NCBI RefSeq assembly: GCF_025562715.2
Contig: NZ_JAPFCC010000001.1
Span: forward strand, 6,220,090-6,284,089
Direction of reading: 5' to 3'
Length of the DNA stretch: 64,000 nt
Source of the DNA: Endozoicomonas gorgoniicola
GTDB lineage: Bacteria; Pseudomonadota; Gammaproteobacteria; Pseudomonadales; Endozoicomonadaceae
Numbering within the stretch: position 1 is the first letter of the stretch; every line of letters starts with the position of its first letter. Under the pieces are notes generated by a model, which made no database searches, was not told where the DNA came from, and saw nothing but the letters and a program-made list of their open reading frames with translations. This document shows, piece after piece, positions 54,423 through 61,326 of this stretch. A program made the translations under genes and the position numbers.

Positions 54423-54692
54423 GTCTGTGCGAGTTATTACAATCTTCCAGTCCCCTTTGGGTTCTCCGGCATGAGAAACACCCTTAAAGGTCAAAGTAGT
54501 TTCTGCCGAGTTACTTTTTTCAGCCAAACTGATAAGCAGGTGAGCGCCGCATGTAATATGTGCGGCATCTTGACCAAACTCATCTTGCATTTTGATGGCG
54601 GTTCTCTTTACCAGTTTGCCCAGTGCTTCATCGCTCCAATCTAAATACGTCGGGTCGGCCTTTTCTTTTTCTGTTAAAACCAGTTCTGCCAT
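54417..54692 (-). CDS. Cassette ORF 4: small protein, unknown
   Basis: 91 aa. Start ATG 54692 has AGAAGGA 9 bases upstream and lies 32 bases from attC-d. Sequence (LVLTEKEKADPTYLDWSDEA, IKMQDEFGQDAAHITCGAHL, LTFKGVSHAGEPKGDW) has a natural alpha-beta composition; no family recognised. Stop TAA is the first cassette triplet after the attC-c crossover. Confidence 0.68.
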   Translation of the reverse strand: MAELVLTEKEKADPTYLDWSDEALGKLVKRTAIKMQDEFGQDAAHITCGAHLLISLAEKSNSAETTLTFKGVSHAGEPKGDWKIVITRTDT

Positions 54693-54724
54693 TTTCTTTA
54701 TCCTTCTAGTTCGTGCCTATTGCC

Positions 54725-54783
54725 ACATAACAATTTTATCCAACGGATGCGCCTTCGGCACACCGTTGATAAAGGGGTTAGCT
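54725..54783 (+). other. attC site d, right end of the array
   Basis: R'' ACATAAC, R' GTTAGCT (54777-54783). Arms TATCCAACGGATGCGCC and GGCACACCGTTGATA around TTC; extra C and A in the left arm. The partner of its R' flank (GGCAGCTAAC) was not found to the right, so this is the last recognisable site. Confidence 0.85.
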
Positions 54784-54984
54784 GCCTGAATCAGCCACGT
54801 AGTCAGTGAAAGGTTTGCAGTGGCCGATAGCTCCATCAGCATCAGCAACACAAACCAGTAAATTTACAGTTTTCTCTGGGGCTGGTATCAGCCACTCGAC
54901 AGCTTTCATTCCAGACATCATCAGACAACCGATCAGGAAGAAAGCAACCATTGAGGCAAGTGGGGTTTTAAAAAAGTCTTTCAT
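54778..54984 (-). CDS. Small single-span membrane protein at the array edge
   Basis: 68 aa with one membrane helix (LASMVAFFLIGCLMMSGMKA) and a C-terminal acidic tail. Its stop TAA is formed by the R' box of attC-d, as for the cassette ORFs. Its start overlaps the preceding gene by 17 bases, so it is joined to the phage operon. Function unknown. Confidence 0.6.
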   Translation of the reverse strand: MKDFFKTPLASMVAFFLIGCLMMSGMKAVEWLIPAPEKTVNLLVCVADADGAIGHCKPFTDYVADSGS

Positions 54985-55207
54985 ACTGACTCCACTGGTA
55001 GTCTGTTCGGTTTCTTAGCCTTTCCTGGTAATGCTCCGGTCTGGCTTTCATATCTAAATAAAGTGCGTACTGTTGTCGGGAGAACTTCAAGCAAGTTTCG
55101 GGATCTTTCGATTCCATTGATTGAAGTCTCCACCATATAGCAGACAACTTATAAATCTCTGGCTTGCTGGATTTTTCACGCAGCCTTGAAACCTGAATCA
55201 TCGCCAT
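54968..55207 (-). CDS. Small phage protein, unknown
   Basis: 79 aa from ATG 55207 (MAMIQVSRLREKSSKPEIYK); charged, with RRL and YxxRLRNRTDY segments. The frame opens to 55411, but that part overlaps the DUF551-like gene, so a start near 55207 or 55291 is more likely. No family recognised. Confidence 0.5.
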   Translation of the reverse strand: MAMIQVSRLREKSSKPEIYKLSAIWWRLQSMESKDPETCLKFSRQQYALYLDMKARPEHYQERLRNRTDYQWSQYERLF

Positions 55208-55235
55208 TCTTATTGGTGTCACTTTCTCTTCCGGT

Positions 55236-55613
55236 TTAATTGCCTGGTTTATTAAATGGCTTCCACTTTGTAATTGCCCGATCTGGATCATTAGCAAACC
55301 AAGTCGTTCCGTAATGCTCTCCGGTCTTGCAATAATCAATTTCAACATCAATGTCATCACCGAAATAAACCAGCACTGGAACGTCATCTTCTGGCAATTC
55401 TTTATCAGCATCTATCCATGTATTGTCTTCCTTGCCAGCTCTAACCCCATTCTCATAAGCATGTCTAATCCAAAATAATATATTCCATATCTCGTCATCA
55501 GGGGTATCTTCGTGAACATCAAGCACTGGCTCACCATCCTGATCAACACAAAGGGCTCTAAACTCATAACCGGCAGTACTGCGCCAGATTTGATAGTCTT
55601 TTTTTTCGTACAT
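55236..55613 (-). CDS. DUF551-like phage protein
   Basis: 125 aa. The C-terminal half (WIDADKELPEDDVPVLVYFG ... ITKWKPFNKP) matches the DUF551 pattern W(I/V)xxxxxLPxxxxxVLVY ... ITxWxPLPxxP seen in many phage early regions. The N-terminal half is an acidic domain of unknown type. Part of the leftward operon. Confidence 0.7.
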   Translation of the reverse strand: MYEKKDYQIWRSTAGYEFRALCVDQDGEPVLDVHEDTPDDEIWNILFWIRHAYENGVRAGKEDNTWIDADKELPEDDVPVLVYFGDDIDVEIDYCKTGEHYGTTWFANDPDRAITKWKPFNKPGN

Positions 55614-55618
55614 GGCTT

Positions 55619-55810
55619 TTATTCCTTGTCTCCTGATTCAAACCGCACACACTTAACCACCAGTCCATCCCGGTGCTTCTCAATCACCGGCATGGTTGAA
55701 AAGCTCAGGTCTGAACAATCCTGCTTCAGGCGCCGGCAATTCATACACATGCTGCCTTTTGGCTGATACTTCGGGGTCTTTGCTTTTTTGGCACTGAATG
55801 CGCAGGTCAT
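55619..55810 (-). CDS. Small Cys-rich phage protein
   Basis: 63 aa. Four cysteines (MTCAF, MCMNCRRLKQDC) suggest a metal site. Start ATG 55810 shares its A with the ssb stop (TAATG), so it is translationally coupled to ssb. Function unknown. Confidence 0.65.
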   Translation of the reverse strand: MTCAFSAKKAKTPKYQPKGSMCMNCRRLKQDCSDLSFSTMPVIEKHRDGLVVKCVRFESGDKE

Positions 55811-56313
55811 TACCCACCCCGATAGTTTTGTGGTTGCTGCTGGTAGGGCTGCCCCTGCTGTTGTGTGTGGGCTGGCTGCTGCCCTGCCGGTTGCTGTTGG
55901 TAGCCTACCTGTTGGGGTTGCTGATAGCCACCTTGTTGATTGCTTTGGTTCTGGTCATCCTGCCGACTGTCCAGCATATGCAGCTGACCAGAGAAACCGT
56001 CAACGATGACTTCTGTGGTGTAGCGATCCTGCCCGGTGTTCTTGTCCTGCCATTTTCTGGTTTGCAGTTTGCCTTCCAGGTAAACCTTGCTTCCCTTCTT
56101 CAGGTACTGCTGGGCAATCTCTGCCAGCTTGCCGAATACCACAGCACGGTGCCATTCAACACGCTCCTGCTTCTGACCGCTGTTCTTGTCTGTCCAGCTT
56201 TCAGAAGTGGCGACGTTCAGGTTTGCCACGGCGGAACCGTTCGGCGTAAACCGTACATCAGGGTCGCCGCCCAGGTTGCCGATCAGGATGACTTTGTTTA
56301 CGCCTCTTGCCAT
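55810..56313 (-). CDS. ssb: Single-stranded DNA-binding protein
   Basis: 167 aa. OB-fold SSB (ARGVNKVILIGNLGGDPDVR, TPNGSAVANLNVATSESWTD, VEWHRAVVFGKLAEIAQQYL) with a Gln/Pro/Gly-rich C-terminal region. The usual acidic DDDIPF tip is missing; the protein ends QNYRGG, so contacts with SSB-binding host proteins may differ. Pairs with RecT and exonuclease in phage recombination or replication. Confidence 0.9.
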   Translation of the reverse strand: MARGVNKVILIGNLGGDPDVRFTPNGSAVANLNVATSESWTDKNSGQKQERVEWHRAVVFGKLAEIAQQYLKKGSKVYLEGKLQTRKWQDKNTGQDRYTTEVIVDGFSGQLHMLDSRQDDQNQSNQQGGYQQPQQVGYQQQPAGQQPAHTQQQGQPYQQQPQNYRGG

Positions 56314-56440
56314 GATGAAATCTCCTTTCCTTATCGTTGTTTAAACCGAGCCTTTTCAGTTCATGCTCAGGAACACCCAGGGGGCGCGTGTTAATCCGTG
56401 GTCGTTTGGGGATCAGGTGACCAGCCTGCACAGCAAACCT

Positions 56441-58114
56441 TCAAGCTGCTTTTTGTTTAATCCGAACCCGGCGAACGATGACTTCCAGTTCGTATTCAGC
56501 TTCATCATCGCTGTATTGCAGTTCGTGAAGCTCTTCATCACCAAAGAAGTATTCAAGGGCTTCCCGGTCATCACGGCTGGCTACTGCCGCCTTTAATTCA
56601 GAGTCATTGAAGTCAACGGCCTTTGTCGTTTTTGCTTCCGGTAAAGCCGCAAGTGGCTCATCGCTTGGAAATTCACTGCCGCAAATCAGCGAGTGATCTT
56701 CTGCAACTTCCGGAACCGCAAGCTCTTCTTCCATGCGCCGGGCAAACTCAGCATCGGCTTTTTTCTGAAGCGCTTCTTTTGCCTTCCGTTCTTCTTCCAG
56801 GCGAATCCGTTCCCGTTCTGCTTCAAGGCGTTTTTCTTCGGCGGCCTTGTGCTCATTGATTCTGGATTCAACAACCAGCTTCATATGGTCGTATTCCATG
56901 ACCAGTACGTCCTGAATATCCGCAAACAGGAAATCGTAGTCTCTGGCAGTGTCTTCAAAGAAGGTCAGGTTGGTTTCGATCTTTTCCCGGTAGCCGGTGG
57001 CCTCGATCTTAGCCTGGGCTAAAGTGTCATTGACGGCTTCACGGATTTTCTTGATTGCGCTTCTGCCTTTGATGGCGCCCTGAAAATCAGCGACAACGGC
57101 AGGAATGGAAACAGGAAGCCTGAGGTTGAGCTGGGTGATGTGTTCATTCAGCTTGCTTTGTGCGTCGGCAATGACTTCCAGCTTGATAGCATCCTTGCGA
57201 GCCTTGACCAGCTTGTTCAGCTCCAGTCGCTTGCTGCGCATTTCTTCCTTCAGGTGATCCACGGTGCGGAACAGTTCGTCAATGTCGGCGGTCTGTGCCA
57301 GCGCCTGCTTCTTAACGATATCCAGTTCCTTTTCAGCCTTGGTGCAGAACTTGACGGTCTGTTCCGCGTCGGCAAAGTCCTGATCGGTTTGCAGGTCGGT
57401 ATTGATGGACTGGATAAACGACAGAGCCTGAGATTTGAAAGCGGGCAGGTTAGAGTTTTTCACCTCACCGACCAGTTGAATACTCAGGGCGGGCAGTTCC
57501 ATCAGTTCCTTACCGACAGGTTGAATAACTTCAGGCTGCTGTTCCTGATGGAAGTTGCCAAGGTCAATGGCGAATTGTTCCCAGCCTTTAATAAGCGCCT
57601 GCTGTCGCTCAGGAACAGGCAGGTATTCCATGGATTCGAATTGTTCCTGTGTACCATTGGAGGTGACAAAAATCGCCTTCTCTGCACCGCTGATTAGTAA
57701 CTGCTGTTCAAGCTGCCAGTAGTAGTGAGGCTCCAGGTCATTGTTACGAACCTGAACCGCCAGCTTTTCATTCCAGAGCTTGTGCTCAAACACAATAAAG
57801 TCATCAACGGTAATGCCGTCGTAAGATGCCAGCAGGTTATGATCACCAACGGCAGTGGCCGGATACAACTCTTCACCAATCATGGCTTCCACCAGTGGAC
57901 GGGCTGCTTCTTCGGCGGCGTGACCCCGGTCGAACAGTGCCTGCATTTGCAGGGTGACTTCTTTGGTCTGCCCGGTGGCTTTCTGCTTTAGCAGTTCATC
58001 CCGACTGGTGTATTTGGAAGCGCCCATCATGGCTGGAGCTTCGCTGGCGGTAAAGTGGTTGGCTCTCAGGTCGAGCCATTCCTGTGAACCCTGTTGTACG
58101 TTAATGTATTTCAT
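56441..58114 (-). CDS. YqaJ-type (lambda Exo-like) recombination exonuclease with coiled-coil C-terminus
   Basis: 557 aa, longer than usual (200-330). Residues about 1-200 form the YqaJ viral recombinase domain: VQQGSQEWLDLRANHFTASE, AAEEAARPLVEAMIGEEL, SYDGITVDDFIVFEHKLW, YYWQLEQQLLISGAEKAIFV. The rest is mostly helical, with Lys/Glu-rich coiled coil (about 240-490), and ends with a basic tail. The stop overlaps the RecT-side pairing: its start ATG 58114 overlaps the RecT stop by one base. Predicted 5'-3' exonuclease that loads RecT. Confidence 0.87.
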   Translation of the reverse strand: MKYINVQQGSQEWLDLRANHFTASEAPAMMGASKYTSRDELLKQKATGQTKEVTLQMQALFDRGHAAEEAARPLVEAMIGEELYPATAVGDHNLLASYDGITVDDFIVFEHKLWNEKLAVQVRNNDLEPHYYWQLEQQLLISGAEKAIFVTSNGTQEQFESMEYLPVPERQQALIKGWEQFAIDLGNFHQEQQPEVIQPVGKELMELPALSIQLVGEVKNSNLPAFKSQALSFIQSINTDLQTDQDFADAEQTVKFCTKAEKELDIVKKQALAQTADIDELFRTVDHLKEEMRSKRLELNKLVKARKDAIKLEVIADAQSKLNEHITQLNLRLPVSIPAVVADFQGAIKGRSAIKKIREAVNDTLAQAKIEATGYREKIETNLTFFEDTARDYDFLFADIQDVLVMEYDHMKLVVESRINEHKAAEEKRLEAERERIRLEEERKAKEALQKKADAEFARRMEEELAVPEVAEDHSLICGSEFPSDEPLAALPEAKTTKAVDFNDSELKAAVASRDDREALEYFFGDEELHELQYSDDEAEYELEVIVRRVRIKQKAA

Positions 58115-59031
58115 TACGCTCTCCCTACTGCATTGATCTGTTGTTTTTGCTGGTCAGTCAGCACGCCCCTGGTTTCGATCTTGGCAATCAGGGCTTCCGG
58201 GCTGGTTTTTCCGCTCTGGATAGCTTGCTGCCATTTCGGGAAGTTGCTGAGGAAGTTTTCACCGGGGTAATACTGAACACTTAAAGGCTCTGTTACTTCC
58301 TGCTGAACGACCTTAAACTGACCTTCAAGCTCATTACCTTCTTGCTGATTAACGACGTTGACCGCTTCAGCAAACCGTTCGGACTGACCCGCAGAAGGCC
58401 ATTGCTTGGAAGCTCTTTTGATGATGGCCTTTTTAGCCATTTCGCCATACCAGCTTTCCCAGACCGCCTTTGTCTTGGCTTTGCTCTTGATGTAATCAAT
58501 CTCAGCCTTGCTCATTACGTCGGTCAGGTAGTCACCAGCTGCGGTTTTTGCTATGCAATAAACACCCGTCGTCTGACCACGATCAGCAAAGGGGTTCATT
58601 CGGTGTACGGGCTTTTCGCAAGGTCCCAGGTATTCAAAATGGTCAGACTCGCAGACTATTTCAGCCTTCACGAAAGCTATTGCGCCACTATCGACAGCCA
58701 CTTTCATCAAGCCTTTGAAGCTGATTCTCAACTGGCACTCAGTACGGGATGCCGCTTTGTTGTATTCAGGCACCAGATAAGCCAGCCCGTAAGCAGGGTT
58801 CAGCGTCAGGCCAACAGACGCAACATTGATAATGGCGTTCTGAATGCTGACCGGGTCGCACTTCTGCAAAAATGGGTTTTTATAAAGCACCTCAATGGCG
58901 AACTGGCTTTCTTCTGCCCACTTCACCAGATTTTCAGCGGCGGCAATCTGCGTGAATTTTGATTGCATGGCCTCTATAGTGCCTTCAATTTGCAGGGGCT
59001 GGCGTGCGGTGTTGTTTTGATAATTACCCAT
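58114..59031 (-). CDS. recT: RecT-family single-strand annealing recombinase
   Basis: 305 aa from ATG 59031 (GGAGGGG upstream). RecT features: IINVASVGLTLNPAYGLAYL, VPEYNKAASRTECQLRISFK, GLMKVAVDSGAI, MAKKAIIKRASKQWP. Anneals complementary single strands with the partner exonuclease during phage recombination. The start overlaps the stop of the upstream small gene. Confidence 0.92.
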   Translation of the reverse strand: MGNYQNNTARQPLQIEGTIEAMQSKFTQIAAAENLVKWAEESQFAIEVLYKNPFLQKCDPVSIQNAIINVASVGLTLNPAYGLAYLVPEYNKAASRTECQLRISFKGLMKVAVDSGAIAFVKAEIVCESDHFEYLGPCEKPVHRMNPFADRGQTTGVYCIAKTAAGDYLTDVMSKAEIDYIKSKAKTKAVWESWYGEMAKKAIIKRASKQWPSAGQSERFAEAVNVVNQQEGNELEGQFKVVQQEVTEPLSVQYYPGENFLSNFPKWQQAIQSGKTSPEALIAKIETRGVLTDQQKQQINAVGRA

Positions 59032-59033
59032 AA

Positions 59034-59243
59034 TCACATCCCCTCCAGCCAGTTTTTGTTGTACTCATCCGCCAGTGCTTTTTCTGCTGCCCGGGCTTCT
59101 TCCAGCTTTTCCTGATAGTGATAGAACTCTATGGTCGCCTGATCGACTTTTTCACAAGCATTGCTGACTTTATCCATCAGGGTTTTAACGTTGTGTCTGG
59201 CACTGTCCAGACGACTTTTCAGGATGATGTCTGATGCGTTCAT
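59034..59243 (-). CDS. Small helical phage protein, unknown
   Basis: 69 aa, coiled-coil-like throughout (LMDKVSNACEKVDQATIEFY, EEARAAEKALADEYNK). Start ATG overlaps the preceding gene stop by 4 bases; its stop overlaps the recT leader. Function unknown. Confidence 0.65.
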   Translation of the reverse strand: MNASDIILKSRLDSARHNVKTLMDKVSNACEKVDQATIEFYHYQEKLEEARAAEKALADEYNKNWLEGM

Positions 59244-59530
59244 TGTTGCGGCTCCAGCTTTTCCCTGACGATCAGGTCAATGGCCTTATTCAGGGTCAGG
59301 TCTGGGTCGTCCCACAGAAGGCGCAAGGTGTTCAGAACGTCGTCATTGACTTGCAGGTGGTGGAAACGTGGGGCGATATGTACGCGGGAGGTATCCAGAG
59401 TTTTCTTGCCGTTGTCGTAAACCTCTTCACTCAGGCTTTCAATCTGAAGCTCTCTGATTTCACGCAAGCCCTCATCGTGGGCGTGCTGGTCTATTTGTGC
59501 CGAAACGTGGCAGTAGGGGGTTCCGTTCAT
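59240..59530 (-). CDS. Phage early protein, unknown (first gene of the leftward operon)
   Basis: 96 aa. Acidic-basic mix with a His-rich centre (VHIAPRFHHLQVNDDVL). No family recognised. Lies about 45 bases downstream of the predicted leftward promoter, the position of early regulatory genes in lambda-like phages. Confidence 0.65.
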   Translation of the reverse strand: MNGTPYCHVSAQIDQHAHDEGLREIRELQIESLSEEVYDNGKKTLDTSRVHIAPRFHHLQVNDDVLNTLRLLWDDPDLTLNKAIDLIVREKLEPQQ

Positions 59531-59572
59531 TGTTTTTGTTCCTATTTTGTCTTTTTGTTTGCTCTGATCTAT

Positions 59573-59601
59573 AAGTTAGTCCTATTTGTTTATTGTGTCA
59601 A
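59573..59601 (-). promoter_or_regulatory. Predicted leftward early promoter (PL)
   Basis: On the minus strand, -35 TTGACA (59601-59596), a 17-base spacer, and -10 TAACTT (59578-59573). A perfect -35 box just upstream of the leftward operon. An ACAC...GTGT inverted pattern overlaps its upstream side (59600-59625) and may be part of an operator. Confidence 0.6.
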
Positions 59602-59787
59602 CACAAAAGGTTTATAAAAGGTGTATTTATGTGTATTGGTAAAATGTAGCTAAATCAATGGAAGTACAAAAGTATCAACTCCCGGTTGAAAGCATGATTA
59701 TTGAAGGTATTTGTTTAGGTGCTTGTAGGCCGAACTGCATAATCGGCTAAATATGACGGGCTTGAATGGAGACTCTTTTCGTAAGAG

Positions 59788-60192
59788 TTATTTCGGCGGA
59801 GTTGCTCTGTTAGTTTTAGCTTGGTCAGGTATATCAAGTTCAGACATTACCTGTTCATATAATGCTTGATCTCTAATGTCGCGATGCGTGGTTTCTAATT
59901 CGAGCAGATATTCTAACGGGACTGGCAGCTGAGTACTAAGACCTCTCCCATCACTAAAAGGTATCGGCATAAGGAAGAGATCCTCATCTTTATTTACCGT
60001 TATGACCCATATTCGGCCAGTTTTGGTATCTAGCATGTATTGATCTCTTCGCATTTCAGATATTTGCGAAAACACATAACGTCCATTTTTACTGCTTGCT
60101 ATCTCGTTATATATCTCAGACTCCTGTTCGTCGGAGGCAATAGAGGTCATTGCTAGTGTAGACAGCATGAGAAGTAGGGAGGTTTTTATCAT
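59788..60192 (-). CDS. Secreted prophage protein downstream of the repressor (moron candidate)
   Basis: 134 aa with a signal peptide (MIKTSLLLMLSTLAMTSIAS). Mature part is acidic (DEQESEIYNEIASSKNGRYV, GRIWVITVNKDEDLFLMPIP). AGGAG precedes the start, 19 bases after the repressor stop, so it is likely transcribed with the repressor in the lysogen. No family recognised. A periplasmic or secreted protein in this position is typical of lysogenic-conversion genes. Confidence 0.7.
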   Translation of the reverse strand: MIKTSLLLMLSTLAMTSIASDEQESEIYNEIASSKNGRYVFSQISEMRRDQYMLDTKTGRIWVITVNKDEDLFLMPIPFSDGRGLSTQLPVPLEYLLELETTHRDIRDQALYEQVMSELDIPDQAKTNRATPPK

Positions 60193-60211
60193 TTTTATTT
60201 CTCCTGTGTTG

Positions 60212-60904
60212 TTAAATTAGGTCAAAGCGATTCACCCACGGTTCAAGGCTTTTACCACTTGCAGTTCCATCCTTAGTGTTGATGTCAATACGCGGCTTTT
60301 CTTTGCTGCGTAGCACCTGATATTCCTCTCTGGGTATAAAGGCAAAATCAAGACAATAGTCGCCTATCAGGGCAATAGCCAGAAAGTCTGGCTGCATTGG
60401 GGTTATTGGTGGACAGAGCCAGCCAGTAAAGCCCGGCATAGGAATGAACAGGCTGATTGTAACCAGTGATTTAGAGGGGGTGGCTACACGAAATTCCGAG
60501 TTTCCAGAATCTAATAACTGAAGGCCGTTCTCTAATAACCGGGATTCAAGCTCATCTTCAATTTGACGGGTTACATGCTTTCTGCCTTTTAGCCAGTCAC
60601 GTTGCGCTTGTGTATAGGTTGCCGCCAAACGTTCAGCTTGCCTGTAAGAGTCAAGAACAGTACTGAATGCAGTAAAGCTTTCATCTTGGTTCTGCTTTTG
60701 ATCCAGCCATTGCTCAGGAAGGCCAAAAGACTCCTCTATCTGCCTGGCAATTTTATGTCCGATGTTTTTCGGATTTTTCTCTTTAAGCAGTTCATTAATC
60801 TGCTGGGGCGACTTACCAAGGGTTCGAGCGAACTTAGCCTTGGTAATGCCTTTCTCTTTGATTAACTGGAGGGCGTTAGTACGCCTTATCTGTCTGATGT
60901 CCAT
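60212..60904 (-). CDS. Prophage repressor (CI-like HTH protein without S24 peptidase domain)
   Basis: 230 aa. N-terminal helix-turn-helix: NALQLIKEKGITKAKFARTL, then GKSPQQINELLKEKNPKNIG. The C-terminal part (FRVATPSKSLVTISLFIPMP) does not show the LexA/S24 Ala-Gly cleavage site or the Ser-Lys pair, so SOS self-cleavage is not evident. Divergent from the Cro-like gene at 61020, the standard repressor position. The predicted promoter places the transcript start at or within a few bases of the ATG. Confidence 0.78.
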   Translation of the reverse strand: MDIRQIRRTNALQLIKEKGITKAKFARTLGKSPQQINELLKEKNPKNIGHKIARQIEESFGLPEQWLDQKQNQDESFTAFSTVLDSYRQAERLAATYTQAQRDWLKGRKHVTRQIEDELESRLLENGLQLLDSGNSEFRVATPSKSLVTISLFIPMPGFTGWLCPPITPMQPDFLAIALIGDYCLDFAFIPREEYQVLRSKEKPRIDINTKDGTASGKSLEPWVNRFDLI

Positions 60905-60912
60905 CCGCTTAT

Positions 60913-60918
60913 TTTATA
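60913..60918 (-). promoter_or_regulatory. Predicted repressor promoter -10 (PRM-like)
   Basis: TATAAA on the minus strand, 8 bases before the repressor ATG at 60904. No convincing -35 box (expected near 60936-60941) and no ribosome-binding site, which suggests an activated promoter and a leaderless mRNA as for lambda cI. Confidence 0.45.
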
Positions 60919-60960
60919 GCAGGCATTTTGCAGAGGTAGACGAAAAAAGATTGATAGAGC

Positions 60961-60990
60961 TTGCTAATATACACCAAATATCTTTATTAT
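60961..60990 (+). promoter_or_regulatory. Predicted rightward early promoter (PR)
   Basis: -35 TTGCTA (60961-60966), an 18-base spacer, -10 TATTAT (60985-60990). The transcript would start near 60997 and lead into the Cro-like gene at 61020. Confidence 0.5.
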
Positions 60991-61019
60991 TGCTTTAGGA
61001 AATAAACAGGGAGACGATA

Positions 61020-61295
61020 ATGAACTTTAAGAAGTTCTGGAAGGAGCTAACAGAGCAGGAAAGGGATGACTTTTGTAGAAGAGTCGGGTGCAGCAAGGAT
61101 GTAGTTCGCAATGTGTACCTGTCGCCAAACCCTTTGCGCAGGAACCACCCATCAAAAATGCGACTCGCAAGAATGGTGGTGTTTAGCAATAACAAATTAA
61201 AGGTAGGTTCGCTGTTGAAGTATTTCAGCGGTGAAGGTGTAGAGCAGTTGATAGGAGAAGTACAGAAAGTAAAAGACCCCGTTTCCGGGGCCTGA
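61020..61295 (+). CDS. Cro-like small DNA-binding protein
   Basis: 91 aa, basic. LTEQERDDFCRRVGCSKDVV followed by RNVYLSPNPLRRNHPSKMRL has the outline of a helix-turn-helix protein with a Cro/CII-type second helix. GGGAG 8 bases upstream of the ATG. First gene of the rightward operon, opposite the repressor. Confidence 0.65.
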   Translation: MNFKKFWKELTEQERDDFCRRVGCSKDVVRNVYLSPNPLRRNHPSKMRLARMVVFSNNKLKVGSLLKYFSGEGVEQLIGEVQKVKDPVSGA

Positions 61296-61326
61296 GCAAA
61301 CGTCCAATGTGAAATAGGAAAACACA

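Larger units (their letters stand above)
53253..54783. mobile_element. attC cassette array without integron integrase (CALIN) inside the prophage
   Basis: Five attC-like sites at spacings of 341-408 bases separate small minus-strand ORFs. Cassette limits by the G^TT crossover rule: 53303-53710, 53711-54075, 54076-54416, 54417-54777. In each unit the left box and the right box are reciprocal: GTTATCTGCC/GGCAGATAAC, GTTATGTGGCT/AGCCACATAAC, GTTATCTGGC/GCCAGATAAC, GTTATGTG/CACATAAC. No intI is in the window. The array is embedded in the leftward early operon between ssb-side genes and the DNA methylase. Confidence 0.85.

Noticed and set aside
53658..54783. Reading the attC hairpins as simple terminators or a CRISPR-like array
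   Set aside because: They have no T-runs, share box and extra-base positions rather than overall sequence, and are spaced about 350 bases apart with ORFs between. The cassette-specific matching of end boxes fits attC only.
59725..59750. Hairpin TAGGCCGA/TCGGCTA as terminator of the secreted moron gene
   Set aside because: The stem is short with a mismatch, and no T-run follows on the minus strand.
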